Assembly (NCBI GenBank): GCA_009833045.1
Contig: WUUP01000008.1
Span: 124,001 to 188,000 of the forward strand
Direction of reading: 5' to 3'
From: Saprospirales bacterium GYS_P2D
Lineage (GTDB): Bacteria > Bacteroidota > Bacteroidia > Chitinophagales > Saprospiraceae
Length of the DNA stretch: 64,000 nucleotides
Shown piece after piece: positions 17,594 through 26,500 of this stretch. Made by a program: the position numbers and the translations under genes. Within the stretch, counting starts at the first letter, position 1; the number at the start of each line of letters is the position of its first letter. The notes beneath the pieces were generated by a model that ran no database searches, was not told the DNA's origin, and was given only the letters and a program-made list of their open reading frames with translations.

Positions 17594-18793
17594 ATGCAAA
17601 TCCTATCAACAGAAGTTAAAAATAAAGTCCTGAATTCTATGGTCAGGATCATGAAAGTCAATAAAGCGCAACTTATCGCTGAAAACCAAAAGGACCTGAA
17701 GGCATTTGATCGAGATGATCAGGCGCTCTACGATCGACTCATAGTCGATGCTAAGAAGGTCGATAGCATGTGCCTCTCCGTAGAGCAGGTACGAGATCAA
17801 GAAGATCCAATCGGTCAGGTCATCAGTAGCCGGACGCTGGATTCAGGCCTTCATATAGAGAATCGTACGACACCCTTTGGTACGATCATGATCATCTATG
17901 AGTCTCGGCCAGATGTCACGATCGAGGCAGCGGTGATAGCTTTTAAATCCAATAATAAAATTCTTCTCAAAGGAGGGAAAGAGGCCTATCACTCAAATAA
18001 GGAATTAGTCAAGTATTGGCATCAGGCACTTGCAGAAAATGGACTCAGCGAAGACTGGATCACTATGCTCGAGCTCAATCGTCAGGAGACGCAAGAGTAT
18101 CTCAAGACAGCTGCAGATCGTATCGATCTCATTGTGCCAAGAGGAGGAGAGCGGCTGATTGAGTTCGTAAAGGCGCATGCTAAGTGTCCCGTACTCGTAA
18201 GTGGACGTGGGAATAATTTCCTCTACGTGGCTCCATCTGCTGACTGGGAAAAGACTAAGAAGGTCATCCTTAATGCCAAGACGGATAAAATCTCAGCCTG
18301 TAATGCGCTGGATAAGGTGCTATTAGATGAACAGCTGCCATCGCTCGAGGCGAAAGCTATCGATCTACTGAATCTCATGACAGAGCATGAGGTTACTGTA
18401 TTGGGGGATAAGCGTATAGCAGGATTAGCCGATGATATCACTGAGATGGAGAGTGCAGCGGTATGGCAAGAAGAGTTCTTAAGTAGGAAGATCTTGATAG
18501 CTACAGTCTCTGGTCTCGATCAGTCGATCTCCATGATCAATGAATACTCAGGGCATCACTCCTCGGTCATCATGACAGAGGATCGATCGGAGGCGAGACA
18601 GTTCATGGAGCAGGTAGACAGTGCGGCGGTATATCACAATGCCTCATCCAGATTTACTGATGGAGGAGCGATGGGAGTAGGAGCCGAGCTCGCCATCAGT
18701 ACAGACAAGCTACATCATCGTGGTCCACTCGGTCTCCGACAGCTCGTATCTAATAAATATTATGTCACAGGTGATGGACATGTGAGAGGATAG
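17594..18793 (+). CDS. proA: Glutamate-5-semialdehyde dehydrogenase
   Basis: The 399-residue enzyme reduces glutamyl 5-phosphate to glutamate semialdehyde with NADPH. The catalytic Cys is C236 in KISACNALDK. The family stretches FGTIMIIYESRPDVT, PRGGERLI and RFTDGGAMGVGAELAIST are all present. Length is close to the usual 410-420. It ends the proCBA operon. No terminator hairpin is evident in the 100 bp before the convergent higA gene. Confidence 0.97.
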   Translation: MQILSTEVKNKVLNSMVRIMKVNKAQLIAENQKDLKAFDRDDQALYDRLIVDAKKVDSMCLSVEQVRDQEDPIGQVISSRTLDSGLHIENRTTPFGTIMIIYESRPDVTIEAAVIAFKSNNKILLKGGKEAYHSNKELVKYWHQALAENGLSEDWITMLELNRQETQEYLKTAADRIDLIVPRGGERLIEFVKAHAKCPVLVSGRGNNFLYVAPSADWEKTKKVILNAKTDKISACNALDKVLLDEQLPSLEAKAIDLLNLMTEHEVTVLGDKRIAGLADDITEMESAAVWQEEFLSRKILIATVSGLDQSISMINEYSGHHSSVIMTEDRSEARQFMEQVDSAAVYHNASSRFTDGGAMGVGAELAISTDKLHHRGPLGLRQLVSNKYYVTGDGHVRG

Positions 18794-18894
18794 GGTACTC
18801 ATTAAGATTTGGTTTAAAAGTGACCTTTAATTAGAACGATTTAATATGATTGGCTATGCTACTTTGGCTATTATGTTCGATACCTTTATTGGTA

Positions 18895-19266
18895 TCATTT
18901 CGCCAATTCGTATTCACCTATCAGGATCTCTGCAGGAATTCCTAACAGAGCATTTATTTGTCGAATCATTTTAAGAGTCAATCTTCTCTTTTTATTCAGA
19001 ATTTCAGATGCTTTGCTTTTACTTCCAACTATTTCTGCCAGATCCTTACTCTTCATGTTATTTTGCTCCATTTTGAATTTTATCACTTCTATTGGATCTG
19101 GATCAGGAAAGGTAGGTTCGATTTCGAGCTCATATTTCTCTATAAGCATTACCAGCAATTCGGCCTCTTTAAAGGTAGGGTCGTTAGGTGTCGAATCAAA
19201 TATAACTTCTAACCTTTCAAGTGCATTTTGATATTCTTGTTCTGTCGAAATTATCGTCCAATTCAT
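18895..19266 (-). CDS. higA: HigA-type antitoxin
   Basis: The 123-residue protein has a C-terminal helix-turn-helix (about residues 62-110: SKDLAEIVGSKSKASEILNK) preceded by an acidic N-terminal part. It is the antitoxin and autorepressor of a HigBA pair. Its start overlaps the end of higB by 4 bp (ATGA), in the toxin-first order typical of higBA. The region is more AT-rich than the flanking proA and M20 genes, in line with horizontal gain, though this is a visual impression. Confidence 0.9.
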   Translation of the reverse strand: MNWTIISTEQEYQNALERLEVIFDSTPNDPTFKEAELLVMLIEKYELEIEPTFPDPDPIEVIKFKMEQNNMKSKDLAEIVGSKSKASEILNKKRRLTLKMIRQINALLGIPAEILIGEYELAK

Positions 19267-19556
19267 ATTTCTAAAGCGTTTATTTTGTCATAATCACTAT
19301 GTGTTCCAATGAACCTTATCCATATGGTTTTTAAGTGAAAATTTGCTTTAACCACCATTCGATACTTATTACCTTTTATATTAAAGATATATCTATTATT
19401 CCCAATAGACCTGCAATTTGAAAATGCAGTTAAAAGTTCGTCAGATGTTTGATAATGCGAAAGTTTCACCTGTTTATACCAACCTAAGAGTTGATTTTCA
19501 CAATCCTGGTGTTTTAGCCAGAAATGACGCAAAGTGCTTTTCGACAATACTCTCAC
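19263..19556 (-). CDS. higB: HigB-type mRNA interferase toxin
   Basis: The 97-residue protein matches the HigB toxin family: MRVLSKSTLRHFWLKH at the start, a WYKQVK stretch, and the conserved IRFIGTHSDYDKI near the C-terminus. HigB cleaves mRNA on the ribosome. The GTG at 19556 fits the family N-terminus better than the TTG at 19547. A TATATTTG box (-7-like) lies at 19568-19561 on the minus strand, only 4 bp upstream, which would make the mRNA nearly leaderless. No disruption is seen, so the toxin is probably functional. Confidence 0.9.
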   Translation of the reverse strand: MRVLSKSTLRHFWLKHQDCENQLLGWYKQVKLSHYQTSDELLTAFSNCRSIGNNRYIFNIKGNKYRMVVKANFHLKTIWIRFIGTHSDYDKINALEI

Positions 19557-19560
19557 AACA

Positions 19561-19568
19561 CAAATATA
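19561..19568 (-). promoter_or_regulatory. -7-like box abutting higB
   Basis: On the minus strand this reads TATATTTG, an exact match to TAnnTTTG, ending 4 bp before the GTG start of higB. No clear -33 TTTG is seen at 19-21 bp upstream. If it is used, the transcript would start at or within a few bases of the start codon. Confidence 0.35.
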
Positions 19569-19653
19569 GACGTTTTAGTTCTGATTTAGGGAACTTTATA
19601 ATTGTAATTTATTAGGTGGCAAGAGTGTTTTTAGTTGGGAGGATACAAGTATA

Positions 19654-20423
19654 CTACACCCTAAAATAACTCGCTCCATTCACATCAAAGATACCGCCTG
19701 TCATCCATGCATTGGACTGGGCCATGAGGATGACGGCTTGTGCGACCTCGGCCGGCTGAGCGACTCGATTCATGGGGCTTTGTGATTTGATCTGAGCACC
19801 TACTTCGCCCTCGAGGCGTGGTCTGGACATATCCGTCTCGACGAATCCCCTGGCGCCACTCCTCCGACAAAAATCCCATGAGGGGCCAGCGCATAGGCTA
19901 ATGACTGCGTCATAGAGTTGAGTCCAGCTTTGCTCGCTCCATACGCCGCCATAAGAGGCTCCCCTCTGAATGCTCCTCGACTCGAGACATTGATGATGTG
20001 ACCTCGACCTTGGCGGATCATTGCTTGACTCACTTGGTGACACATATTAGATGGGCCGATGAGATTGATATTCATGATATTTTGCCAGGAGGACTGCCAT
20101 TCGGCGTAGTCGACTTGGTCGATCGGGTGATGATAGGCGATTCCTGCATTATTCACGAGTATATCGATCGCTCCATAGCGCTGTATGACACTATCCACGA
20201 GCGATGATACTTGGTCAGGAGCAGAGAGGTCTGCTTTTAGTACGCTGTGGTTTTCTCCAGATAGTTTTTTGAGCTGTGCCTGAGCACTATGATCGTCTGA
20301 TCTATAGATCATGACTACAGTGGCTCCACTATCAGCGAGCTGCTCCGAGATGGCCGCTCCTATGCCTCGAGTGCCACCTGTCACCACAGCGATCTGCCCA
20401 TCAAATATCTTATCCTGCTGCAT
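19654..20423 (-). pseudogene. Short-chain dehydrogenase/reductase, frameshifted
   Basis: Two overlapping frames together make one normal SDR of about 255 residues. The first part has the cofactor motif TGGTRGIG, NNAG, and the catalytic Ser with YGASK. It stays in family register to GGVAPG, then goes out of frame. The family sequence resumes as FVETDMSRP in the next frame and runs to the C-terminal GGIFDVNG. The break lies at the C-run at 19847-19850. Either one base was lost or two gained there. The start overlaps the DUF4287 gene by 14 bp, so it ends an M20-DUF4287-SDR operon. It could be a true pseudogene or a sequence error. Confidence 0.8.
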
Positions 20424-20952
20424 CGTATGCCATTTTGAGCCAGTCGATTACCTCAGGACGGATATCATCCGTAGAGCTCAGTCGTACTCGATGAGAGACC
20501 ATCGTATTCCATTTGCCCGCAGACTCCAGAGTTCCCTTGGGCTCCACGTCTTGGAGTTTGATGCCGAGATCTACTCGAGTCTTAGTGGATGGCTGTATGA
20601 GAGCGAACTGCTTTTTCCTTCGTAGACTCACATATGCTTTTTTTGGAGCGATCTCGAGATCATCTCCAAAAGCTTTGATCTCCATCATGAGCTGATCAAA
20701 GATCGGCTTGAGACTTTCTTTTCCTGAGTACTGAGAGGTGATGAGATCGTCATCTTCGGATGCACCTGCATGCGACTGCTTAGCATAGTGCACGATGAGA
20801 TTAGCATAGCCATGAGTCAGTGCGTGCTCTGTCTTGAGATACTTGATGATCGCCATATGCTTCGTTTCTCCGGAGGCTTTTGCTATAGCGATCCATTCGG
20901 CGATAGATTTCCCCGTTTTCTCTTCGAGGTTTTTGACCATTTTTTCTTCCAT
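20410..20952 (-). CDS. DUF4287/DUF5655 domain protein
   Basis: The 180-residue protein has an N-terminal DUF4287 segment (TGKSIAEWIAIAKASGETKH and ALTHGYANLIVHYA) and a C-terminal DUF5655-type domain (PKKAYVSLRRKKQFALIQPS, then KWNTMVSHRVRLSS). These families are widespread, small and uncharacterised. It starts 5 bp after the M20 peptidase stop and its end overlaps the SDR gene, so the three are co-transcribed. No signal peptide or membrane segment. Function unknown. Confidence 0.85.
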   Translation of the reverse strand: MEEKMVKNLEEKTGKSIAEWIAIAKASGETKHMAIIKYLKTEHALTHGYANLIVHYAKQSHAGASEDDDLITSQYSGKESLKPIFDQLMMEIKAFGDDLEIAPKKAYVSLRRKKQFALIQPSTKTRVDLGIKLQDVEPKGTLESAGKWNTMVSHRVRLSSTDDIRPEVIDWLKMAYDAAG

Positions 20953-20957
20953 AGTGC

Positions 20958-22256
20958 TTATTGAGCAGAGAGTAGATAGTCCACAGCGAGGTAGCTCATC
21001 GCCTTGACACCGGTGATCAGACCACTATCATCTATGTAGAAATCTGGTGTATGATGCGGATATATTTCATCGGCAGTGGCGTCGAGTGATTGGCCTCCTG
21101 TGAAGAAATAAAGTGATGGCACCTTTTCTGCAAAGAAGGAAAAATCCTCAGCCCCTGTCACAGCAGGTACTACTCGTACATTTTCTTCGCCTGCAGCGGC
21201 GAATAATGATGGTATCATCTTACGAGTCAGCGCTGGATCATTATATGTCACAGGTGCATATTTATCGATAGTTACTTCAGCAGTCGCTCCTGAGCTTTCG
21301 GCGATGAGCGTTGCTGTTTTATGGATTTTTTCATGGATGATATCTTGCATCTCGACATCGAGTGTACGGATGGTGCCGATGAGTTCTACTTCCTCTGGGA
21401 TGATATTATTTCTGGTGCCACCAGTGATTTTTCCGACACTGATGACAGCCGCTTCTTTAGTGAGATTTGTCTGACGAGAGACGATGTTGTTCAGACCTTG
21501 GATGATCTGTGCCGCCGCTGTCACAGGATCTACACCCGCCCATGGCTGTGAGCCATGTGTCTGTTTTCCTTTGACCTTGATGACGAATCGATCTGCCGCA
21601 GCCATAATACCACCGAGCTTATATTTGATCTGTCCGACTGGAGTCATAGAGTTGATATGCTGGCCAAACATCACCTCGATACCATACTTTTCGATGATTC
21701 CTTCTTTGACCATGAGTTTTGCTCCTCCTTCTTCTCCTGGAGGCGCTCCTTCTTCTGCAGGTTGAAATACGAATACGACCTTGCCCACTAACTCTTCCTT
21801 CATGTCGACCAAGATCTGCGCCGTACCCAGTAGCATGGCAATATGGGTATCGTGACCACAGGCATGCATGACGCCGATATCTTGGCCCAGATAGGTAGAT
21901 GTCTCTTTCGAGGCGAATGGGATGTCAGCTCGCTCCGTGACAGGGAGTCCATCGATATCGGCTCTCAGGCCGATAGTCGGGCCAGGTTTGCCCGTATCAA
22001 GTATGGCTACGACTCCAGTGATTGCCATACCAGTGTCTACAGGGAGACCCATTTTGCGGAGTTGCTCGGCGATCCTCTCTGCCGTTTTAAATTCTCGATT
22101 AGAAAGTTCGGGATATTGGTGATAGTGTCGTCGCCATGAGATGACATCGCTGTCGATGGCTTTTGCTTTAGTATCGATGATGCTGTGTAAGGAGGATTGG
22201 CTGTGAGCTAATGTCAGGCAAAATGCACTGATCAAGATAGTGACGATATATTTCAT
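20958..22256 (-). CDS. Exported M20 metallopeptidase (amidohydrolase)
   Basis: The 432-residue protein begins with a signal peptide (about 1-19, ending LAHSQ). It then shows the M20D amidohydrolase pattern: WRRHYHQYPELSNRE, GLRADIDGLPV, HACGHDTHIAMLLG, QPAEEG with its catalytic Glu pair, and TGAEDFSFF near the C-terminus. Such enzymes hydrolyse N-acyl amino acids or peptides such as hippurate, and use two metal ions. The signal peptide places it in the periplasm. It follows the ankyrin-like gene by 48 bp and leads the DUF4287-SDR genes. Confidence 0.93.
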   Translation of the reverse strand: MKYIVTILISAFCLTLAHSQSSLHSIIDTKAKAIDSDVISWRRHYHQYPELSNREFKTAERIAEQLRKMGLPVDTGMAITGVVAILDTGKPGPTIGLRADIDGLPVTERADIPFASKETSTYLGQDIGVMHACGHDTHIAMLLGTAQILVDMKEELVGKVVFVFQPAEEGAPPGEEGGAKLMVKEGIIEKYGIEVMFGQHINSMTPVGQIKYKLGGIMAAADRFVIKVKGKQTHGSQPWAGVDPVTAAAQIIQGLNNIVSRQTNLTKEAAVISVGKITGGTRNNIIPEEVELIGTIRTLDVEMQDIIHEKIHKTATLIAESSGATAEVTIDKYAPVTYNDPALTRKMIPSLFAAAGEENVRVVPAVTGAEDFSFFAEKVPSLYFFTGGQSLDATADEIYPHHTPDFYIDDSGLITGVKAMSYLAVDYLLSAQ

Positions 22257-22304
22257 CTTCGGGTCGGTTTATTTAATTAGAAATTCGGCCCTAATCTACT
22301 GATT

Positions 22305-22970
22305 TTATGATGGATTTAAAATCCGAATCATGGCTTCTACTACACCCGCTGCTTGAGGATGAGCACTGGACTGGATGAGATCTATAGCTTGGCTACCTCC
22401 ATATATATTGCTTGACATCTCAGGATCAGCACCTGCATCCAGTAGTATCTGGAGCATCTCTGGCGCAGCATATGGAGTGATCTGACGAGTAGTCTCAAGA
22501 CCATTAGCGGTGAGATAGTGAATGAGTCCGGCTCGATGGCCAAGAGGGGAGTGCATGGTCGCCAGTTCTGGTCGGATCTTCACCTTTCGGCGAAAGCCAT
22601 TTACATCGCCACTGAGCATCAGATCGATCGTCCGCTCATACTCAATATCCATGTCAGTCATCCGCTCGATCACATCTGTCCAGTCAATATATCCAAACAT
22701 GCGAGCAACTGCCAGCTGTACATCCACTTGAGATAACTCCATGGCGAATACTTCTTCTTTTGGCTGTCCGATACACTGAGGATGCCAGTTTTGGAGTTCT
22801 ATAGCCGATGCTGGAAATCCGATAGCATACTGTCGATAGAGACTTATGCTATAGGCATTGACGAGGCTGAAAGTGTCGGGATGGTCATACCAATCAAATA
22901 TTATCAGCTCATGAAGTAACCGAATGCGATATACTTCGTCAGAAATGTAGTAGCCTGATGGTTTTTCCAA
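22305..22970 (-). CDS. Ankyrin-like repeat protein
   Basis: This 221-residue protein has degenerate ankyrin-type repeats in its C-terminal half: MHSPLGHRAGLIHYLTANG, then TPYAAPEMLQILLDAGADPEM and the AIDLIQ stretch. The N-terminal 90 residues show no domain I can name. Ankyrin repeats serve protein binding, and the partner is unknown. The gene is divergent from DUF2853 across an 83-bp AT-rich gap, and upstream of the M20 operon on the same strand. Confidence 0.65.
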   Translation of the reverse strand: MEKPSGYYISDEVYRIRLLHELIIFDWYDHPDTFSLVNAYSISLYRQYAIGFPASAIELQNWHPQCIGQPKEEVFAMELSQVDVQLAVARMFGYIDWTDVIERMTDMDIEYERTIDLMLSGDVNGFRRKVKIRPELATMHSPLGHRAGLIHYLTANGLETTRQITPYAAPEMLQILLDAGADPEMSSNIYGGSQAIDLIQSSAHPQAAGVVEAMIRILNPS

Positions 22971-23053
22971 TGGTGAAAGAGTTGAAATATTAGAAAATGC
23001 CTTAATTTAAAGCACAGAAAGAGATTATTAATTAATAAATATAAAATTTCGTA

Positions 23054-23392
23054 ATGAGCAAGTTTGATGAATGCATAGCTACCTACCATGAAGAAATGGA
23101 CAAATTGGGTATTTCATATGATGCAGACCTACTAAGAAAAGTAGCGAAAGGCCTCGGCCCATCTATCTACAATACGGATTCTTCTAAAGTGTCATCATCT
23201 GACAAATCAGAGTTGGATCGTGTGAAGACTAACTTCTTGATCAAAAAATTGGGCCTCGCTGATGGACCAGCTTTGGATGATGCTATCGCAGGCGTCGTAG
23301 AGCAGTTAGGTGCCTCTAATAGAAACAAGTACAGAGCGATTTTTTACTATCTCTTAGTGAAGAAACTCGGCAAAGAAGCGGTTTACGCTTAA
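23054..23392 (+). CDS. DUF2853 family protein
   Basis: The 112-residue protein matches DUF2853 across its length (MSKFDECIATYHEEMDKLG, then KGLGPSIYN and NFLIKKLGL). The family is small, helical and soluble, and structures exist without a known function. The gene ends 15 bp before a strong terminator, so it is its own transcription unit. Its compact size, clear terminator and AT-rich upstream region suggest good expression, but this is inference. Confidence 0.9.
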   Translation: MSKFDECIATYHEEMDKLGISYDADLLRKVAKGLGPSIYNTDSSKVSSSDKSELDRVKTNFLIKKLGLADGPALDDAIAGVVEQLGASNRNKYRAIFYYLLVKKLGKEAVYA

Positions 23393-23407
23393 GAATAAAC
23401 TTTCAGA

Positions 23408-23436
23408 AGGCTTCGTGATTATCACGGAGCCTTTTT
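23408..23436 (+). terminator. Intrinsic terminator after the DUF2853 gene
   Basis: AGGCTTCGTGA pairs with TCACGGAGCCT around a TTA loop (23408-23432), an 11-bp stem with one G-T pair, followed by five T (23432-23436). It lies 15 bp after the DUF2853 stop codon. Confidence 0.92.
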
Positions 23437-23447
23437 ATCTTTCCTAC

Positions 23448-23777
23448 ATGTTTTATAAAATCCTCTCTATATCCTTAGTCCTTTTGGGAGCCTTTCATGT
23501 AGGACACGCTTTTTATTCTGCCGACACGATTAATGAGATCGTCATGTGGGAAGTCTCAGAAGGAGTCACTACCGTCCTCATCGGTGTGCTCAACTATGTA
23601 TATCTCTACGAGAATAGTAAGACACACATCCCAGAGTATATCCTCTTAGCCTGCAATGCTCTATTCATCGGCTATCTGATCCTCATGATCACCTCCCATG
23701 TCAACGTCATCCCATCATGGATCGCCATGGTCCTTATCCTCTGTAGCTCGGTATTGGTGCTGAATAAGAAGGTGTAA
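23448..23777 (+). CDS. Small integral membrane protein
   Basis: I start this at the ATG at 23448, giving 109 residues; a longer frame from 23415 would begin inside the terminator hairpin and is unlikely. The protein has about four hydrophobic helices: near residues 3-22, 36-54, 64-82 and 86-104. No catalytic motif is seen. It follows the terminator closely and shares no operon with its neighbours. Function unknown. Confidence 0.6.
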   Translation: MFYKILSISLVLLGAFHVGHAFYSADTINEIVMWEVSEGVTTVLIGVLNYVYLYENSKTHIPEYILLACNALFIGYLILMITSHVNVIPSWIAMVLILCSSVLVLNKKV

Positions 23778-23859
23778 TAATCGTCCATGTAGTAAGGCTT
23801 ATTGATCTTACTTCATATTGGATTATTTGACTTTTCGAATCTTTGATGTTGATACGTGT

Positions 23860-23867
23860 TATATTTG
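23860..23867 (+). promoter_or_regulatory. -7-like box upstream of fic
   Basis: TATATTTG matches the TAnnTTTG consensus 24 bp before the ATG of the Fic gene. The only upstream TTTG (23842-23845) is 14 bp away rather than 19-21, so only the -7 part is supported. Confidence 0.4.
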
Positions 23868-23891
23868 TACTGAAATTTAACATGAGTTAAC

Positions 23892-25199
23892 ATGAAAATG
23901 GAATTGCCTCCATCCGTTGATTACTTAGATTACGAATCTTATATCGGACGATTATCTGGTGAGGCGATATCTGATTTCATTGAAGAGTCCGATCGGAGAT
24001 ACTTCTATTGGAAGGAATTAAAGTATAGGCCCAATATGCCTTTTGCAAATGCTGTAGAAGGGTGGCAATTTGTAAAAACTCACAGAAGACTTAATTCAAA
24101 ATTAATCAAGTTTGGGAAGTATGATTTTACATACTTTTTAACAGCGTATCTCCAAGAAGAATTGCATCGCTTTGATCTGGAGCTCATGGGCGGGCTATAT
24201 GAAAGTATTACCCCTCAAGCTGATGAAAACGGCCCAATAAAAGGCGTCTTAATGGAGGAGGCTATTGCTTCTTCTCAAATAGAAGGTGCCGCCACTACGA
24301 CTAAGGAGGCGCTACACATGATAGCATCAGGTCGTGAGCCCCATAATGAGTCTGAGCAAATGATATTGAATAATTTTAGGGCCATTAAAGAGATAGAGCA
24401 AAGACTCGATGAAGATCTATCGATCGAACTGATTATTGATATTCATCAGATCATGACGAGCAACACTTCTGCGGCTATCTATGCTGGTGCATTCAGAGAT
24501 CATCCTATTTATATCAAAGATCATGTAATCGGAGACATTGCCTTCACTGCTCCTAATTTTCAAGAGGTAGATCAGTTAGTGATGGAGTTGGTAGGTTTTG
24601 TAAATGATGAGGCTACTTTTTACCATCCGATTATCAAAGCTTCGATTTTACACTTTATGGTGGGGTTTATTCATCCATTTGGTGATGGAAATGGTCGCAC
24701 AGCTCGAGCCTTGTTTTATTGGTATCTGATGAAAAAGCGCTATTCGCTACTCAAGCATATATCCATTTCTAAGGCTATCCTGATATCAAGAACCAGCTAC
24801 GATAAGGCATTTTTGAAAACGGAATATGATCAAAATGATTTGAATTACTTTTTGATGTATTCTGTAAAAAGCCTGAGAGTTGCTTTTGAAAAATTGCTCA
24901 ATGATCTTGATACAAAACAGGCTCAGAATACTAAGATAAAAGAGCTACGACTCGATCTTATGAATTTGGGATTGAGCAAAAGACAAGCTGAGATTTTAGC
25001 CCTACTATACGTTCAGCCGGATTCAGAAATAACGATTAATGCATATGCCGAAAAATATAGAATCGTGCGACAAACAGCCAGTAAAGATCTCACTGAACTG
25101 CAGCAGAAAGGCCTGCTAAGAAAGTACAAGGATGGGAAGAACTTTGTTTTTAGTTTGGTGGATAAGAATAAAGTAGATTCCTTTTTAGCAGCTGAATAG
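23892..25199 (+). CDS. fic: Fic-family AMP-transferase with N-terminal inhibitory helix
   Basis: The 435-residue protein has the full Fic motif HPFGDGNGRTAR (261-272, catalytic H261), which transfers AMP from ATP to protein hydroxyls. An inhibitory helix motif SSQIEGA lies at 127-133 with the ATP-blocking Glu at 131, so it is a class II Fic protein held inactive in cis. Around 355-420 it has a winged-helix-like region (ILALLYVQPDSEITINAY, RQTASKDLTELQQKGLLRK). This is the common Fic/DUF4172-like arrangement with DNA-binding tail. The target is unknown. Base use is more AT-rich than in DUF1015 downstream, suggesting possible transfer. Confidence 0.93.
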   Translation: MKMELPPSVDYLDYESYIGRLSGEAISDFIEESDRRYFYWKELKYRPNMPFANAVEGWQFVKTHRRLNSKLIKFGKYDFTYFLTAYLQEELHRFDLELMGGLYESITPQADENGPIKGVLMEEAIASSQIEGAATTTKEALHMIASGREPHNESEQMILNNFRAIKEIEQRLDEDLSIELIIDIHQIMTSNTSAAIYAGAFRDHPIYIKDHVIGDIAFTAPNFQEVDQLVMELVGFVNDEATFYHPIIKASILHFMVGFIHPFGDGNGRTARALFYWYLMKKRYSLLKHISISKAILISRTSYDKAFLKTEYDQNDLNYFLMYSVKSLRVAFEKLLNDLDTKQAQNTKIKELRLDLMNLGLSKRQAEILALLYVQPDSEITINAYAEKYRIVRQTASKDLTELQQKGLLRKYKDGKNFVFSLVDKNKVDSFLAAE

Positions 25200-25280
25200 T
25201 CTCGTGTAGTAGTGTACAAATAGCCCAGAAATCACAAATACGTACAAGCCCAGCTCCTTGCTCATCCGTATTTTGTGAGC

Positions 25281-26492
25281 ATGAAAATCTATCCATTTCA
25301 TGGAGTACGTCCAGGACGATCGATCGCTGGGCATTTGATCACTCGACCTTATGCGGAGTACAGTCAGCGGGAGCTCGAGGCGGCTCTGGATTATAATCCA
25401 TATTCTTTTCTCCAAATACTCAATCCTGGCTACAGATTTCATCAGAATGTCAGAGGAGAGTCGAGATTTCAGCTGGTGCGAAATCGCTTCGTAGAGTTTA
25501 AGGAAAATGAATATCTACGTCGAGATGATGAGAGCTGCTACTATGTCTACAGGAAGACTATTGATGGCAAGCAGTTCACTGGAGTCATAGCGAATGTCTC
25601 AGTCGATGACTATCACACTGATCGAATCAAAAAGCATGAAAATACTATCCAGCATCGTGTTGAGCTATTCAAAGACTATCTACATACCGTAGGCTACAAT
25701 GCAGAGCCAGTCCTCATGACCTATGAGGATACAGATGATATAGATCAACTGATGGAGTCGATCTCTTCGGAGCCCGCCCATATAGAAGCATATACCTCTG
25801 ATCAGGTACTGCATGAGATATGGTGTATCACAGGGGCTCAGCAGGCACTGCTATCGGAGAGTATGGAATCGATAGGTCATATCTACATTGCTGATGGGCA
25901 TCATCGGTCAGCCTCCTGTGTGCTACTCGCTGATGAATATGGTGCTGAGCGAGACAGCTACGGCTACTTCATGAGCTATCTACTCCCTGAGTCACAGATG
26001 CAGATAGAGAGCTTTAATCGACTGATCCGTGGCCTCAATGGCTACTCTCCTAAGCAATTATTACTCGAGCTGGACTATCACTTTCAGATAGAGCCATTAG
26101 GTCTCCACTATCAGGATCCCACTGGTCCGCATGAGATGACCATGTATTTGAGTGGGGCTTTTTACACTTTGACTCTCCGAGAGTCGAGATATGATAGCTC
26201 GGATCCTCTGTCCAATCTCAATACTCAGATACTATATGACACCATCCTCCGTCCAATTCTTGGTATAAAAGATCTTCGCTCTGATCAGCGTCTCCACTAT
26301 CAGTATGGTACAGGTCAGCAGATACTGATGAAAGAGCTCATCGATCAGGGGAAGTATGATATTGGATTTGGACTATCGCCACTCGATATATCTGATATCA
26401 AGGCGGTAGCAGATGCCGGATTGACCATGCCTCCTAAGAGTACATACATCCGACCGAAACTCTACAGCGGATTAGTAATATACGAGTATTAG
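25281..26492 (+). CDS. DUF1015 family protein
   Basis: The protein of about 403 residues matches DUF1015, with MKIYPFHGVRPG at the start and the conserved ADGHHRSAS motif in the middle. A GTG at 25275 could add two residues. DUF1015 proteins are widespread; some bacterial annotations link them to serine kinase activity, but the function is not established here. The gene is convergent with the GNAT gene, with 8 bp between stops. No operon partner is seen on this strand. Confidence 0.9.
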   Translation: MKIYPFHGVRPGRSIAGHLITRPYAEYSQRELEAALDYNPYSFLQILNPGYRFHQNVRGESRFQLVRNRFVEFKENEYLRRDDESCYYVYRKTIDGKQFTGVIANVSVDDYHTDRIKKHENTIQHRVELFKDYLHTVGYNAEPVLMTYEDTDDIDQLMESISSEPAHIEAYTSDQVLHEIWCITGAQQALLSESMESIGHIYIADGHHRSASCVLLADEYGAERDSYGYFMSYLLPESQMQIESFNRLIRGLNGYSPKQLLLELDYHFQIEPLGLHYQDPTGPHEMTMYLSGAFYTLTLRESRYDSSDPLSNLNTQILYDTILRPILGIKDLRSDQRLHYQYGTGQQILMKELIDQGKYDIGFGLSPLDISDIKAVADAGLTMPPKSTYIRPKLYSGLVIYEY

Positions 26493-26500
26493 ACGCTGAT

